This document shows positions 56,135 to 64,000 of a stretch of DNA of 64,000 bases, piece by piece. Position 1 is the stretch's first letter. Each line of letters opens with the position of its first letter. The stretch lies in assembly GCF_006861795.1 (NCBI RefSeq), contig NZ_VDGH01000001.1, positions 420,415-484,414 of the forward strand, given 5' to 3'. The notes under the pieces were generated by a model, which saw only the letters and a list, made by a program, of their open reading frames with translations, did no database searches and was not told where the DNA came from. This DNA is from Psychrobacillus lasiicapitis (GTDB lineage Bacteria > Bacillota > Bacilli > Bacillales_A > Planococcaceae). Both the position numbers and the translations under genes were made by a program.

Positions 56135-57037
56135 TCAAGCCCGTGGATGAAACTGTTTATAAACCTCTTTCAAACGTTTTTTGCTTACATGCGTGTAAAT
56201 TTGTGTAGTAGAAATATCGGAATGCCCTAGCATTTCTTGAACCGCACGTAAATCCGCCCCATTTTCGATAAGATGGGTGGCAAATGAATGTCTAAGTACA
56301 TGTGGTGTAATATCCTTTTGAATACCTGCACTCAGCACATGCTTATTTAATAGCTTCCAAATACCTTGCCTAGTTAATCGTTTACCTCGTTGGCTTATAA
56401 AAATTGCATCTGTTCGTTCCGCTTGTTTTAATAACTTCGGTCTTGCTTCCTCTAAATACCTCTCACAAGCACGGATTGCCGCACCGCCAAGCGGAATAAT
56501 TCGTTCTTTACCACCTTTACCAAATACTCTTACAAATCCCATCGTTAAATGTAAGTCTTCTAAATCTAAATTTAGACATTCGCTTATCCGCATACCACTT
56601 GCATACATTAACTCAAACATCGCCAAATCACGAACTCCTTGAGGCTTGGACAAATCGATACTGTCCAATAACTTCGTTAGCTCTTCTACAGATAAAAAAT
56701 TTGGCAGCTTTTGTTCGATTTGAGGTAGCTCTAAGTGAATTGTTGGATCTTTAGTTGTCACTTTTTCCCGTAGTAAAAACTGATGGAATGATCGGATGGA
56801 GGAAATATGTCTTGCAATCGTGCGTGCAGACTTCCCTTCTTCTTTTAATTTTCGTAGGTGAACTAAAATATGTTGTCGCTCAACAAGGTCTAAATTATGT
56901 AATTGTTGCGTTTCCAATACGGACCGTATGTAATCGACTAAATCTTTTTTATAAGATACTAATGTGTTTTCCGCAAGCTGGCGCTCAATTCGTAAAAAAT
57001 GTATATAATCTTCTAAATGCACTAATCCGTTTTTCAA
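56135..57037 (-). CDS. xerD: site-specific tyrosine recombinase XerD
   Basis: Resolves chromosome dimers at dif together with XerC (CodV in B. subtilis). It has an N-terminal SAM-like core-binding domain (to about residue 95) and the catalytic domain with ASGMRISECL (arginine), HVLRHSFATHL and the tyrosine in STTQIYTHVS. TTG start at 57037 with GGGAGG six bases upstream, in a gap shared with the fur terminator. 300 residues. Confidence 0.95.
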   Translation of the reverse strand: MKNGLVHLEDYIHFLRIERQLAENTLVSYKKDLVDYIRSVLETQQLHNLDLVERQHILVHLRKLKEEGKSARTIARHISSIRSFHQFLLREKVTTKDPTIHLELPQIEQKLPNFLSVEELTKLLDSIDLSKPQGVRDLAMFELMYASGMRISECLNLDLEDLHLTMGFVRVFGKGGKERIIPLGGAAIRACERYLEEARPKLLKQAERTDAIFISQRGKRLTRQGIWKLLNKHVLSAGIQKDITPHVLRHSFATHLIENGADLRAVQEMLGHSDISTTQIYTHVSKKRLKEVYKQFHPRA

Positions 57038-57054
57038 AAAAGAACCTCCCTATG

Positions 57055-57086
57055 AAAAAAAGGACAGCATATGCTATCCTTTTTTC
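57055..57086. terminator. fur terminator
   Basis: AAAAAAAGGACAGCAT and ATGCTATCCTTTTTT form a 15-bp stem with almost no loop. It lies between the fur stop and the xerD ribosome-binding site, so xerD probably depends on read-through or its own promoter. Confidence 0.75.
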
Positions 57087-57088
57087 GG

Positions 57089-57529
57089 TTATTTATCTTG
57101 GCAGCGATGACATACTCCGTGAAACGTTAATCGATGGTCTTTTATTTTAAAGTTCCATTTATTTTCCACAATTGCTTCCACGTCTTCTAGTAAGTCTTCT
57201 TGAATTTCGTCTACAGCACCACATTCGATACATACTAAGTGATGATGGAAATGTGCTGCTCCTTCTTGTCTTAAATCGTATCGGGAAACACCATCTCCAA
57301 ATTGAATTTTGTCGACGACATTCAATTCATTCAATAATTCAAGTGTTCGATACACGGTTGCAAGTCCAATATCTGGTGATTTCTCTCTTACTAATAAAAA
57401 TACATCTTCCGCACTTAAATGGTCTTCTTCGTTTTCAAGCAAAACACGAACAGTCGATTCTCGCTGCGGCGTCAGTTTATAGCCCGCACCAGATAATTGT
57501 TTTTTAATACGATCAATACGGCTTTCCAT
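57089..57529 (-). CDS. fur: ferric uptake regulator Fur
   Basis: Metal-dependent repressor of the Fur family. The winged helix spans about 10-85 with YKLTPQRESTVRVLLE; metal sites are HFHHHLVCIECGAVDE and the C-terminal CHRCQDK, giving two CxxC pairs for structural zinc. The position next to xerD and nudF matches the B. subtilis fur locus, which favours Fur over PerR or Zur. 146 residues. Confidence 0.93.
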   Translation of the reverse strand: MESRIDRIKKQLSGAGYKLTPQRESTVRVLLENEEDHLSAEDVFLLVREKSPDIGLATVYRTLELLNELNVVDKIQFGDGVSRYDLRQEGAAHFHHHLVCIECGAVDEIQEDLLEDVEAIVENKWNFKIKDHRLTFHGVCHRCQDK

Positions 57530-57615
57530 ATGACGCCCCCCTAAACTTCTTTCATTATACCAAAAAATGAATTCTCATTACAAGACATTCACTTAATAAT
57601 AATTATTAAAAGGTA

Positions 57616-58083
57616 CTAATTATTAAATAATATAAATGGTATAAAGAAGAACTCTATAATAATAACAATTATATAGAAGGAAAGCGAGAATACATTGACC
57701 CGGTTTGCAAGCGCTAGAAGAAGTAAACAATAGATGAGTTGAAATGGGAACCACCAAAACACATAAGGAAATGTAGATTCCTGTGTTTGAAGCAAGTAAC
57801 TAGAGGCAAACCCGTAAAACGTAATGCGAAAAGCACAAAGAATCAAGATGAGCTTGCGCAAATAACGATGCTGATAAAACAAAAAGAATACAACAGCAAT
57901 CATGATATGCGGGAAAATAGTTTCCAGAAAAGTAGGCTGTTCTAATAATAGAACACGTGCGTCCAGGAGATTAATAATCCATTGCTGCTGTTCTGGTGTG
58001 CTTTTTTCAAAGAGATATAAACCACCGATAAAGCTAAAAACGAGTACGCATAGTGAAATGAGAATAGTATAAGACTGGTTCAA
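57616..58083 (-). CDS. five-helix membrane protein in the spoIIM position
   Basis: A 155-residue protein with about five membrane segments (YTILISLCVLVFSFIGGLYL, TIFPHIMIAVVFFLFY, LILILCAFRITFYGF and two more). In B. subtilis spoIIM, a septal peptidoglycan hydrolysis protein of the engulfment machinery, lies between fur and nudF. This protein is shorter, and I cannot confirm SpoIIM motifs, so it could be a divergent homolog or an unrelated gene. TTG start at 58083 with GGGAGG upstream. Confidence 0.75.
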   Translation of the reverse strand: MNQSYTILISLCVLVFSFIGGLYLFEKSTPEQQQWIINLLDARVLLLEQPTFLETIFPHIMIAVVFFLFYQHRYLRKLILILCAFRITFYGFASSYLLQTQESTFPYVFWWFPFQLIYCLLLLALANRVNVFSLSFYIIVIIIEFFFIPFILFNN

Positions 58084-58139
58084 GTTGGAACACCTCCCTA
58101 TCTACTCTCATCATATGCTTGTACCACGATTAAAGATGT

Positions 58140-58682
58140 CTACTTTAGGTAGTTTTTTACCCAAAGAAATGCAAAAGCAGTCTTCGCATCATATATTTCT
58201 TTTCTATCAATCATAGATTCCATTTCGTTCAATGACACATGCATCAATTCGACAAATTCATCTTCATCCATATCTACTTTTTCTTCCAGTTCCACAATAT
58301 TTTCAGCTAAGTAAAGATGGATAATTTCATCAGCAAATCCTGGAGATGTGGCAAATGATTGAATATATTGCAGCTTGTCTGTCGTATAGCCTGTCTCTTC
58401 TTCTAGTTCCCTTAAAGCCGTTAATTCTGGCGCTTCGTTGGGCTCGATTTTTCCAGCAGGTATTTCAATAATGGAACGTTCTAAAGCTTTTCGATATTGT
58501 TCGACTAAAATAATTTTTTTATCTTCTGTAATCGCAATAACTGCAACTGCTCCTGGATGCTTCACTATTTCTCTTTTACCAGTTTGACCATTCGGTAATT
58601 CTACGTCATCTACTTGTAAAGTGATGATTCTACCTTTAAACTTTTGTTCTGTTTGAATAGTTTTTTCCTCGAATTTTTTCAT
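58140..58682 (-). CDS. nudF: ADP-ribose pyrophosphatase, Nudix
   Basis: Hydrolyses ADP-ribose to AMP and ribose-5-phosphate. The 180-residue protein has the Nudix box GKIEPNEAPELTALRELEEE with the RELxEE metal ligands and PGAVAVIAI before it. The ATG at 58682 has AAGGA nine bases upstream; the frame opens 28 codons earlier and would run into yqkF. Confidence 0.95.
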   Translation of the reverse strand: MKKFEEKTIQTEQKFKGRIITLQVDDVELPNGQTGKREIVKHPGAVAVIAITEDKKIILVEQYRKALERSIIEIPAGKIEPNEAPELTALRELEEETGYTTDKLQYIQSFATSPGFADEIIHLYLAENIVELEEKVDMDEDEFVELMHVSLNEMESMIDRKEIYDAKTAFAFLWVKNYLK

Positions 58683-58751
58683 TTTTTCATTTCCTTTCAT
58701 TTGAAACTGTCTTGCTCTCATTGTACCATGAAGAAAAGGACGTGATACAAT

Positions 58752-59654
58752 ATGAAAAAAAGACAATTAGGGAATAGTAAAATTCTCGTTTCGGAAATAG
58801 GCTTTGGTTGTATGTCACTACCAACAGGCCAACAAGAAGCAGAGAAAATTATACAAGTTGCCCTCGAACACGGCATCAATTATTTCGATACCGCAGATTT
58901 ATACAATCACGGAGAAAATGAAAAAATTGTAGGAAATGCGCTTAAAAATAATCGTGAGCGGATCATTTTAGCAACAAAGGTCGGCAATCGCATGAACGAA
59001 AACGGAGACGGATGGTCATGGGATCCATCGAAAAAGTGGATTACAACTGCTATCCACGAATCTTTAAAACGACTGCAAACCGATTATATTGACGTATACC
59101 AATTGCACGGCGGCACAATGGAAGACGATACAGATGAAGTAATCGATACGATGGAAACACTGAAAAAAGAAGGCCTTATACGAGAATATGGCATTTCTTC
59201 TATCCGACCGAATGTAATCGATCGCTTTCTAAAGAATAGTAATGCCGTTTCTGTCATGATGCAATATAGTTTACTAGATAGAAGACCAGAAGAATGGTTG
59301 CCACTACTTGAGGAACACCAAGTTTCCTTACTTACTCGAGGCACGCTTGCGAAAGGATTATTAACTGCAGAAGGACTTGAACGGGCTAATAAAACAGGTG
59401 AATATCTGACCTATTCCAGTGAGGAATTGCTGAAAACCATTAAACAGTTAGAAGCATTGGATGCACCAATCAATGCAATTGCACTTCACCATGTCCTCAA
59501 GCAAAAAGACACTGGATCAATGATAATTGGTGCAAGTAGCATAGAGCAGCTTTTAGAAACGCTGGAAGCTTACAATACGGAAGTTTCTGAGGATGTTTTA
59601 GTAAAAGCACGAGATATTACTAAACAAGATGTATATACAGAGCATCGAGCTTAA
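58752..59654 (+). CDS. yqkF: aldo/keto reductase, YqkF-like
   Basis: NADPH-dependent carbonyl reductase of the AKR superfamily, 300 residues. The catalytic tetrad is visible: D and Y in FDTADLYNHGENE, K in LATKVGN, and H in VYQLHGG. The substrate is unknown. Plus strand, divergent from nudF, with AAGGA upstream of the ATG. Confidence 0.92.
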   Translation: MKKRQLGNSKILVSEIGFGCMSLPTGQQEAEKIIQVALEHGINYFDTADLYNHGENEKIVGNALKNNRERIILATKVGNRMNENGDGWSWDPSKKWITTAIHESLKRLQTDYIDVYQLHGGTMEDDTDEVIDTMETLKKEGLIREYGISSIRPNVIDRFLKNSNAVSVMMQYSLLDRRPEEWLPLLEEHQVSLLTRGTLAKGLLTAEGLERANKTGEYLTYSSEELLKTIKQLEALDAPINAIALHHVLKQKDTGSMIIGASSIEQLLETLEAYNTEVSEDVLVKARDITKQDVYTEHRA

Positions 59655-59658
59655 CGAC

Positions 59659-59695
59659 ATAAAACCCGCTGAACTTGGAGTTCAGCGGGTTTTAT
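59659..59695. terminator. bidirectional terminator after yqkF
   Basis: ATAAAACCCGCTGAACT and AGTTCAGCGGGTTTTAT form a perfect 17-bp stem with a TGG loop, four bases past the yqkF stop. Confidence 0.9.
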
Positions 59696-59710
59696 CTGGT
59701 TATCAGGGTG

Positions 59711-59830
59711 ATCTTGCGATTTGGAGAGTCTATCTTGCGATTTTTGAGTGGTATCTTGCGATTTGACCCTGGTATTTTGCGATTCGAAGAGCCTATTTTG
59801 CGATTTGCAGGTAGTATCTTGCGATTCAAA
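59711..59830. repeat. 21-nt tandem repeat array, family C (ATCTTGCGAT)
   Basis: Six units start at 59711, 59732, 59753, 59774, 59795 and 59816, exactly 21 bases apart. The core is ATYTTGCGATTY, followed by nine or ten variable bases. It fills the gap between the yqkF terminator and the end of the HAD gene. Confidence 0.95.
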
Positions 59831-59835
59831 AAAAG

Positions 59836-60501
59836 CTACCTCGTATTCAGCTGTTCAATAAGCTTTGAAAGCTCCCCTAAATCCTCCACTACAAAATCCG
59901 TCTCAAAAGTGTCCCATTGAAAATCTTTCTTCCAAATACCTTTCATTCCTACCGATTGCGAAGCCCTCACATCATTATCGGGATGATCACCGATAAAAAC
60001 ACTTTGAGAAGCAGCCACATTCAGCCTCTCTAATGCCCTCTCAAAAATTATAGGATCCGGTTTCTTAATCCCTTCCGTTTCGGATACTAAAATTACGTCA
60101 AAATACTTTTCAATCCCTAAAGCTATAATATTGTCCATTTGAAATTGTCCGAACCCATTCGTAATCATTCCTAAAACAAAACCATTTGTTTTCAGCTCTT
60201 TCAACATACGATGGAGATTTGAAAAAGGTACACAATGATGCTTAAATTCACTTATGTAATCTTGTAGCAAGTACTCCCAATCTATTTCTAATTTATATTC
60301 ATACACTAATTGTTGATACACTTTATCTTTCCACACATATCCTCGACAATCTAACTCTATGAATCTATTCATATACTCCTTTTTAGGTATATGCCCTACA
60401 TAATTACTTATTCGTTCGTATTGATTATCAATAAATTTCTTTACAGATGCATCTCGGTCAAGTAAAGTCCCATCCAAATCAAATAACACCGCTTGAATCA
60501 T
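59836..60501 (-). CDS. HAD-family hydrolase
   Basis: A 221-residue haloacid dehalogenase-type phosphatase with a helical cap. Motif I FDLDGTLLD (nucleophile D8, acid D10), motif II MITNGFG, motif III lysine in GIKKPDPIIF, and motif IV GDHPDNDV are all present. The substrate cannot be told from sequence. It follows the DUF4181 gene by 24 bases. Confidence 0.92.
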   Translation of the reverse strand: MIQAVLFDLDGTLLDRDASVKKFIDNQYERISNYVGHIPKKEYMNRFIELDCRGYVWKDKVYQQLVYEYKLEIDWEYLLQDYISEFKHHCVPFSNLHRMLKELKTNGFVLGMITNGFGQFQMDNIIALGIEKYFDVILVSETEGIKKPDPIIFERALERLNVAASQSVFIGDHPDNDVRASQSVGMKGIWKKDFQWDTFETDFVVEDLGELSKLIEQLNTR

Positions 60502-60525
60502 TAATCTATCCCCTTTCCTAATTAA

Positions 60526-60924
60526 TCAACCCCATAAAGTTAGCGCAAATCCATAAATAATAATGATCATAAATAACATTTCACACAATGTATAAATATA
60601 CTCCTTGCGATTAGTTGCATATTTCCACTCCATCAAAGCACGTACTAATGCATCCAAAACAAAAAAGATTATTATAACTCCCAGAAAGTACCAAGGACTA
60701 TTTGCTAATTCAGGATTTTCAAACTTCCACATATTGAAAGCGATGATTATTACTAGAAATGAAATACTTATTATTTCACCATTTTTTTTATGGAGATCAT
60801 TTACATATCTATTAGAAAATATACTTTTCTTCTCTACTTTTAGAACTTTTGTCATGATTTTATTGAAAATAAACATCAATACAAAAATAGAAAATACAAA
60901 CAGACCAATCTTAATCCATACCAT
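60526..60924 (-). CDS. DUF4181 membrane protein
   Basis: A 132-residue protein with about four membrane segments; the EWKYATNRKEYIYTLCEMLF stretch is characteristic of DUF4181. No function is known for the family, which is common and often multicopy in Bacillales. Probably co-transcribed with the HAD gene. Confidence 0.85.
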   Translation of the reverse strand: MVWIKIGLFVFSIFVLMFIFNKIMTKVLKVEKKSIFSNRYVNDLHKKNGEIISISFLVIIIAFNMWKFENPELANSPWYFLGVIIIFFVLDALVRALMEWKYATNRKEYIYTLCEMLFMIIIIYGFALTLWG

Positions 60925-61083
60925 CTAAAATCCCCTTCCTTTAGTGGTAGTTATTTCTATTTATTTTTCAGTTTAGCATAAAACTCTTATGATAATTCTA
61001 ATTTTTCAAATTCCTCAAATGTATAATAAGATATACTTAAGCTAGAAGGTATTATACCGGATGGGTAATAAGGTGTGTTCCAA

Positions 61084-61323
61084 TTGGTTACAAAAGTAAG
61101 CCGTTGGGGAAAAAGTTTAGGCATCCGAATCCCAAAGTCAATTGCAGAAAGGTTAGGCATAAAAGAAGGAACTGAGTTAAATATATATGTAGATTAACAC
61201 AGGATTACATTAGAACCCGTGAAAACTTGATATACGCTAGAGGGATTAGTTTCGCAAATAACAGAAGAAAACAGACATTCATCGGTTGATACTGGAGAAC
61301 AGATGGGAGAAGAATTAATTTGA
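61084..61323 (+). pseudogene. MazE-like (AbrB-fold) antitoxin pseudogene
   Basis: Reads VTKVSRWGKSLGIRIPKSIA then ERLGIKEGTELNIYVD, a stop TAA (61195), HRITLEPVKT, a stop TGA (61228), and YTLEGLVSQITEENRHSSVD up to TGA at 61321. This is a complete MazE/PemI-type antitoxin broken by two nonsense codons. TTG start with AAGGTG eight bases upstream is still intact. Confidence 0.85.
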
Positions 61324-61536
61324 GTTTTATTCCATAAAGAGAAGTCAAAGTAGATTAAAATTTAATCCGCGATAAGTCTGTGAACAGTCGTGTCAATCGT
61401 TATCTCCCAAAAGTGGCAACAGGGTTGATTATCGGTAAGCATGGATATAAAAGCAAGATCAGTAAAATTAAAAGAAACACTATCTAGCAACAAAGATTTA
61501 GGAATTGTTATCGAAGAATGCTTGGCAAAAATTTAA
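61324..61536 (+). pseudogene. MazF-like toxin remnant
   Basis: Directly after the antitoxin remnant, fragments recall MazF: EQSCQSLSPKSGNR (compare HEQ-GRRP-VLSPKSYN in the family) and, in another frame, SVKLKETLSSNKDLGIVIEE followed by CLAKI and a stop. Large parts are missing, so no toxin can be made. Confidence 0.6.
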
Positions 61537-61550
61537 ACATTAGTAAATTA

Positions 61551-61580
61551 ACACCCCCTGAAAAAAATTTCAGGGGGTGT
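61551..61580 (-). terminator. clpE terminator
   Basis: ACACCCCCTGAAA and TTTCAGGGGGTGT form a perfect 13-bp stem nine bases past the clpE stop, followed on the minus strand by TAATTTAC. Confidence 0.8.
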
Positions 61581-61589
61581 TAGATGTAA

Positions 61590-63713
61590 TTATACTTTTC
61601 GAACAACGATTTCTTCATCCACAACATCTACATGGACCTTCTCAATATGATCTTCTTCCAAAATAAGATCTGTTAATGGATCTTCAATTTTGTCTTGAAT
61701 CACTCTACGAAGTGGTCGAGCACCGAACCGTTTGTCGTAACCCAGTTTAACCAATGCATGTTTTGCTTCGGACGAAATAGTTATTTCCATATTATTTTCC
61801 GCAATCGTTTCTTGTAAATCTTTAAGCATCAAGTCTACGATTGACAGTAAATTTTCTTCTGTTAGTTCATTAAATGCGATAATCGCATCGAAACGGTTAA
61901 GAAATTCAGGTTTGAAATAAGCACCTAGAGTTTCAAGCATGTTGACCGATTCATGTACTGCTTGATTGAACCCGACACTTACTTTTTTGTCGCCTGTTCC
62001 AGCATTACTTGTCATAATGATAACCGTATCTTTGAAACTGACTGTTCGGCCTTGTGAATCCGTTAATCTACCGTCTTCCATTATTTGCAGGAACATATTT
62101 TGCACATCTGGATGTGCCTTTTCTATTTCATCCAGCAGTAAAATGGAATATGGATTACGTCGAACATGTTCTGTCATTTGTCCTGCTTCCTCATGGCCTA
62201 CATAACCTGGTGGGGAACCAATAATTTTAGACACCGAATGCTTCTCCATATATTCACTCATATCGAGACGGATCAGCGTATCGCGTGAACCAAAAAGTTC
62301 CTCTGCTAAGACTTTAGTAATTTCCGTTTTACCGACACCTGTTGGACCGACAAATAAGAATGAGCCGATTGGGCGATCTTTCGATTTGAGTCCTGCACGG
62401 CTACGACGGATAGCTTTGGCAATTTTGTCTACCGCACCTTCTTGGCCAATCACTTTCTTACCAAGACTTTCTGCAATACCTTTCATTTTCGCTTGTTCTG
62501 CAGCTTGTAGTTTCGTCACAGGAATTCCTGTTTTTTCTTCGACGATTAATTCGATATCTGCAACTGTCACTTCTACTTGAGGAGTGTCTCCATTTTGAGT
62601 TGCTTGCTCTAACTGTTTACGCAATTGGATTTCCTCCATACGTAAATTTGCTGCTCTCTCGTAGTCTTCTTTTTCTGCAGCTTTTTCTTTTTGTTCTATT
62701 ACTTCGTTAAGACGAGTGTTGATTGAATCTGAATCAGCTATCGTATGGGTTAAGTTTAAGCGTGCACCTACTTCATCCATCAAGTCGATTGCTTTGTCTG
62801 GTAAAAATCGATTTTGAATATAACGTTGCGACAAAGTAACAAAAGCTTGTATCGCTTCATCCGAATAGCGCACTCCATGGTAGTTCTCATAACGATCCTT
62901 AATGCCATTTAAAATATGAATCGCATCTTCAGTAGTCGGTTCCTTCACAATAATTGGTTGGAAGCGACGTTCTAGAGCAGCATCTTTTTCGATCTGACGA
63001 TATTCTTTCAACGTAGTTGCTCCGATTAACTGCATTTCTCCACGTGCTAAAGCTGGTTTCAAAATATTCCCAGCATCCATTTTTGAACCTTCTGCCGTTC
63101 CTGCTCCTACTAGTAAATGAATTTCATCGACGAAGAGAATAACGTCTTTCCGCGTTTGAAGCTCTTCGATCAATTGTTTCATGCGTTCTTCGAATTGCCC
63201 ACGAATCCCAGTGTTTGTTACTAGGGATGCGACATCTAGCAAGTACACTTGTTTATTCATTAATTTCACTGGTACATCGCCTTCGTGGATTTTCACAGCA
63301 AGCCCCTCGGCAATGGCTGTTTTACCAACACCAGGCTCTCCGATTAAGACCGGATTATTTTTATTTCTTCTATTTAACGTTTCGATCACACGTTTTACTT
63401 CTTGGTCACGTCCGATGACTGGATCGATTCTGCCTTCCTTCGCATCGTTTGATATATTCTTCCCAAGTTGGTCTAACAAACTATTGCCTTGCTGATTATC
63501 TGCCTGTCTTGTTTTTGTTCGTGCCTGATGACCACCATTTGATTGGAAAAACTGTTGTGCATCACTGCTAAATGACGGCATTTTCCCTGCAGTCAATTGC
63601 GATTGAATATCTTCAAAACAAGTATGACATAGGTGCATTTGCATTCCTTGATGATTTATCTGTACTTTCAAGCTCATCGTTGCGTCGTTTTTACCACAAT
63701 GTTGACATTTCAT
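61590..63713 (-). CDS. clpE: ATP-dependent Clp protease ATP-binding subunit ClpE
   Basis: Hsp100 unfoldase that works with ClpP under heat or disulfide stress and helps remove CtsR. The 707-residue protein has an N-terminal zinc finger (C3, C6, C29, C32), AAA-1 with GEPGVGKTA, a UVR-like coiled segment ([20 protein letters not shown]) and AAA-2 with GPTGVGKTE and [12 protein letters not shown]. The ATG at 63713 has GGGAGG upstream; the longer open frame runs back through the promoter. Confidence 0.97.
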   Translation of the reverse strand: MKCQHCGKNDATMSLKVQINHQGMQMHLCHTCFEDIQSQLTAGKMPSFSSDAQQFFQSNGGHQARTKTRQADNQQGNSLLDQLGKNISNDAKEGRIDPVIGRDQEVKRVIETLNRRNKNNPVLIGEPGVGKTAIAEGLAVKIHEGDVPVKLMNKQVYLLDVASLVTNTGIRGQFEERMKQLIEELQTRKDVILFVDEIHLLVGAGTAEGSKMDAGNILKPALARGEMQLIGATTLKEYRQIEKDAALERRFQPIIVKEPTTEDAIHILNGIKDRYENYHGVRYSDEAIQAFVTLSQRYIQNRFLPDKAIDLMDEVGARLNLTHTIADSDSINTRLNEVIEQKEKAAEKEDYERAANLRMEEIQLRKQLEQATQNGDTPQVEVTVADIELIVEEKTGIPVTKLQAAEQAKMKGIAESLGKKVIGQEGAVDKIAKAIRRSRAGLKSKDRPIGSFLFVGPTGVGKTEITKVLAEELFGSRDTLIRLDMSEYMEKHSVSKIIGSPPGYVGHEEAGQMTEHVRRNPYSILLLDEIEKAHPDVQNMFLQIMEDGRLTDSQGRTVSFKDTVIIMTSNAGTGDKKVSVGFNQAVHESVNMLETLGAYFKPEFLNRFDAIIAFNELTEENLLSIVDLMLKDLQETIAENNMEITISSEAKHALVKLGYDKRFGARPLRRVIQDKIEDPLTDLILEEDHIEKVHVDVVDEEIVVRKV

Positions 63714-63768
63714 ATATATTTCCTCCCATATAATCATTTGACTTTGACTATCTTTAACCTTTGTCTTT

Positions 63769-63797
63769 AGTATACACTGACCTTTTTTGACTTTCAA
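63769..63797 (-). promoter_or_regulatory. sigma-A promoter of clpE
   Basis: On the minus strand TTGAAA (-35, 63797-63792), 17 bases, TATACT (-10, 63774-63769). The spacer is filled by the CtsR operator. Confidence 0.85.
63778..63792 (-). promoter_or_regulatory. CtsR operator
   Basis: AGTCAAAAAAGGTCA matches the CtsR heptad direct repeat (RGTCAAA-NAN-RGTCAAA). It overlaps the promoter spacer, so a bound repressor would block RNA polymerase. A second, tighter pair AGTCAAAGTCAAA lies at 63737-63749, downstream of the -10. Confidence 0.85.
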
Positions 63798-63851
63798 ATA
63801 GTTTGCTTGGGTATATAAATTACCAAACATGAAATAATAACTATTAAAAAA

Positions 63852-63886
63852 CTGCCCAGAAATCTAATAAACAGATTTCTGGGCAG
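63852..63886 (-). terminator. terminator of the right-edge gene
   Basis: CTGCCCAGAAATCT and AGATTTCTGGGCAG form a perfect 14-bp stem with a 7-base loop, followed on the minus strand by TTTTTTAATAG. It lies 14 bases past the stop at 63901. Confidence 0.85.
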
Positions 63887-63900
63887 TAATTGTACTGCTA

Positions 63901-64000
63901 TTAAAACTTCGAACCACCATATCCATACTCATCCAGTAGTTCTTCAAACGTTTTATTTTTTTCTTTTTGCTTTTTTTCAAAAGCTAGCTGTGCTTGTCTT
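63901..64000 (-). CDS. 3' end of an unidentified gene (right edge)
   Basis: The last 32 codons are in the window, with a charged, helical KKQKEKNKTFEELLDEYGYG ending GSKF before TAA. The terminator right after it supports a true gene end. The family cannot be named from this fragment. Confidence 0.6.
   Translation of the reverse strand, partial: RQAQLAFEKKQKEKNKTFEELLDEYGYGGSKF

Larger units (their letters stand above)
60925..61589. other. region with toxin-antitoxin remnants upstream of the DUF4181 gene
   Basis: 60925-61083 is AT-rich, with no assignable feature. From 61084 to 61536 lie the remains of a mazEF-like module on the plus strand, then the clpE terminator. Confidence 0.6.

Noticed and set aside
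59675..59920. 81-codon frame with ILRF heptads
   Set aside because: Begins inside a terminator stem, runs antisense into the HAD gene, and is explained by the family C 21-nt array.

Overview
The window is one stretch of chromosome from a low-GC, endospore-forming Gram-positive bacterium. Sporulation genes (spoIVA, sleB-ypeB, spoIIAA-spoIIAB-sigF, spoVAF), an FMN riboswitch, CtsR- and ECF-type promoters and a gene order that follows the aroF-to-fur part of the Bacillus subtilis map all point to Bacillales. The repeat families and the missing blocks (trp genes, spmAB, spoVAA-AE) suggest a Planococcaceae-type genome such as Psychrobacillus or a relative; that genus guess is inference. Almost every gene is on the minus strand, so operons read from high to low coordinates.

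Layout. 0-7.6 kb: cheR, then the aromatic supraoperon aroC-aroB-aroH-hisC-tyrA-aroA, without the trp genes found inside it in B. subtilis. 7.8-12.3 kb: folE, mtrB (TRAP), the menaquinone genes hepS-menG-hepT, ndk, and the histone-like gene hup. 12.4-25 kb: spoIVA, yphF-yphE, gpsA, der, an S1-domain protein, plsC, cmk, the c-di-GMP receptor motI, the germination pair sleB-ypeB, and prsW. 25-32.8 kb: asparaginase, ypdA (bacillithiol disulfide reductase), ypbG, ypbE, recQ-ypbB, ferredoxin, and the riboflavin transporter ribU behind an FMN riboswitch with its terminator. 34-42 kb: sigX-rsiX and the resABC/resDE cluster for cytochrome c maturation and redox signalling. 42-48.3 kb: rluB, a D,D-carboxypeptidase gene with an apparent ATT start codon, scpAB, ypuF, ribT, a tiny membrane protein gene, and lysA. 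48.3-51.5 kb: the spoIIA operon with a sigma-H promoter and a 0A box, with spoVAF fused to its end by a 4-bp overlap. 52-58.7 kb: pdp, deoB, a dead XRE regulator, a seven-helix membrane protein resembling membrane terpene cyclases, xerD, fur, a possible SpoIIM relative, and nudF. 58.7-64 kb: an aldo/keto reductase, a HAD phosphatase, a DUF4181 protein, a decayed mazEF-like module, clpE under a textbook CtsR operator, and the 3' end of one more gene.

The most unusual feature is not a protein. Several intergenic gaps hold tandem arrays with a strict 21-nt period. Three unrelated core words are used (RAGCAACC, CGAGCA/CGCTC and ATCTTGCGAT), each followed by about ten variable bases. All arrays lie just past the 3' end of a gene or operon, usually beyond its terminator and often between two terminators. 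One array has an 82-nt higher-order unit. GC-rich inverted repeats, two copies of a structured dispersed element and several pseudogenes complete the intergenic picture.
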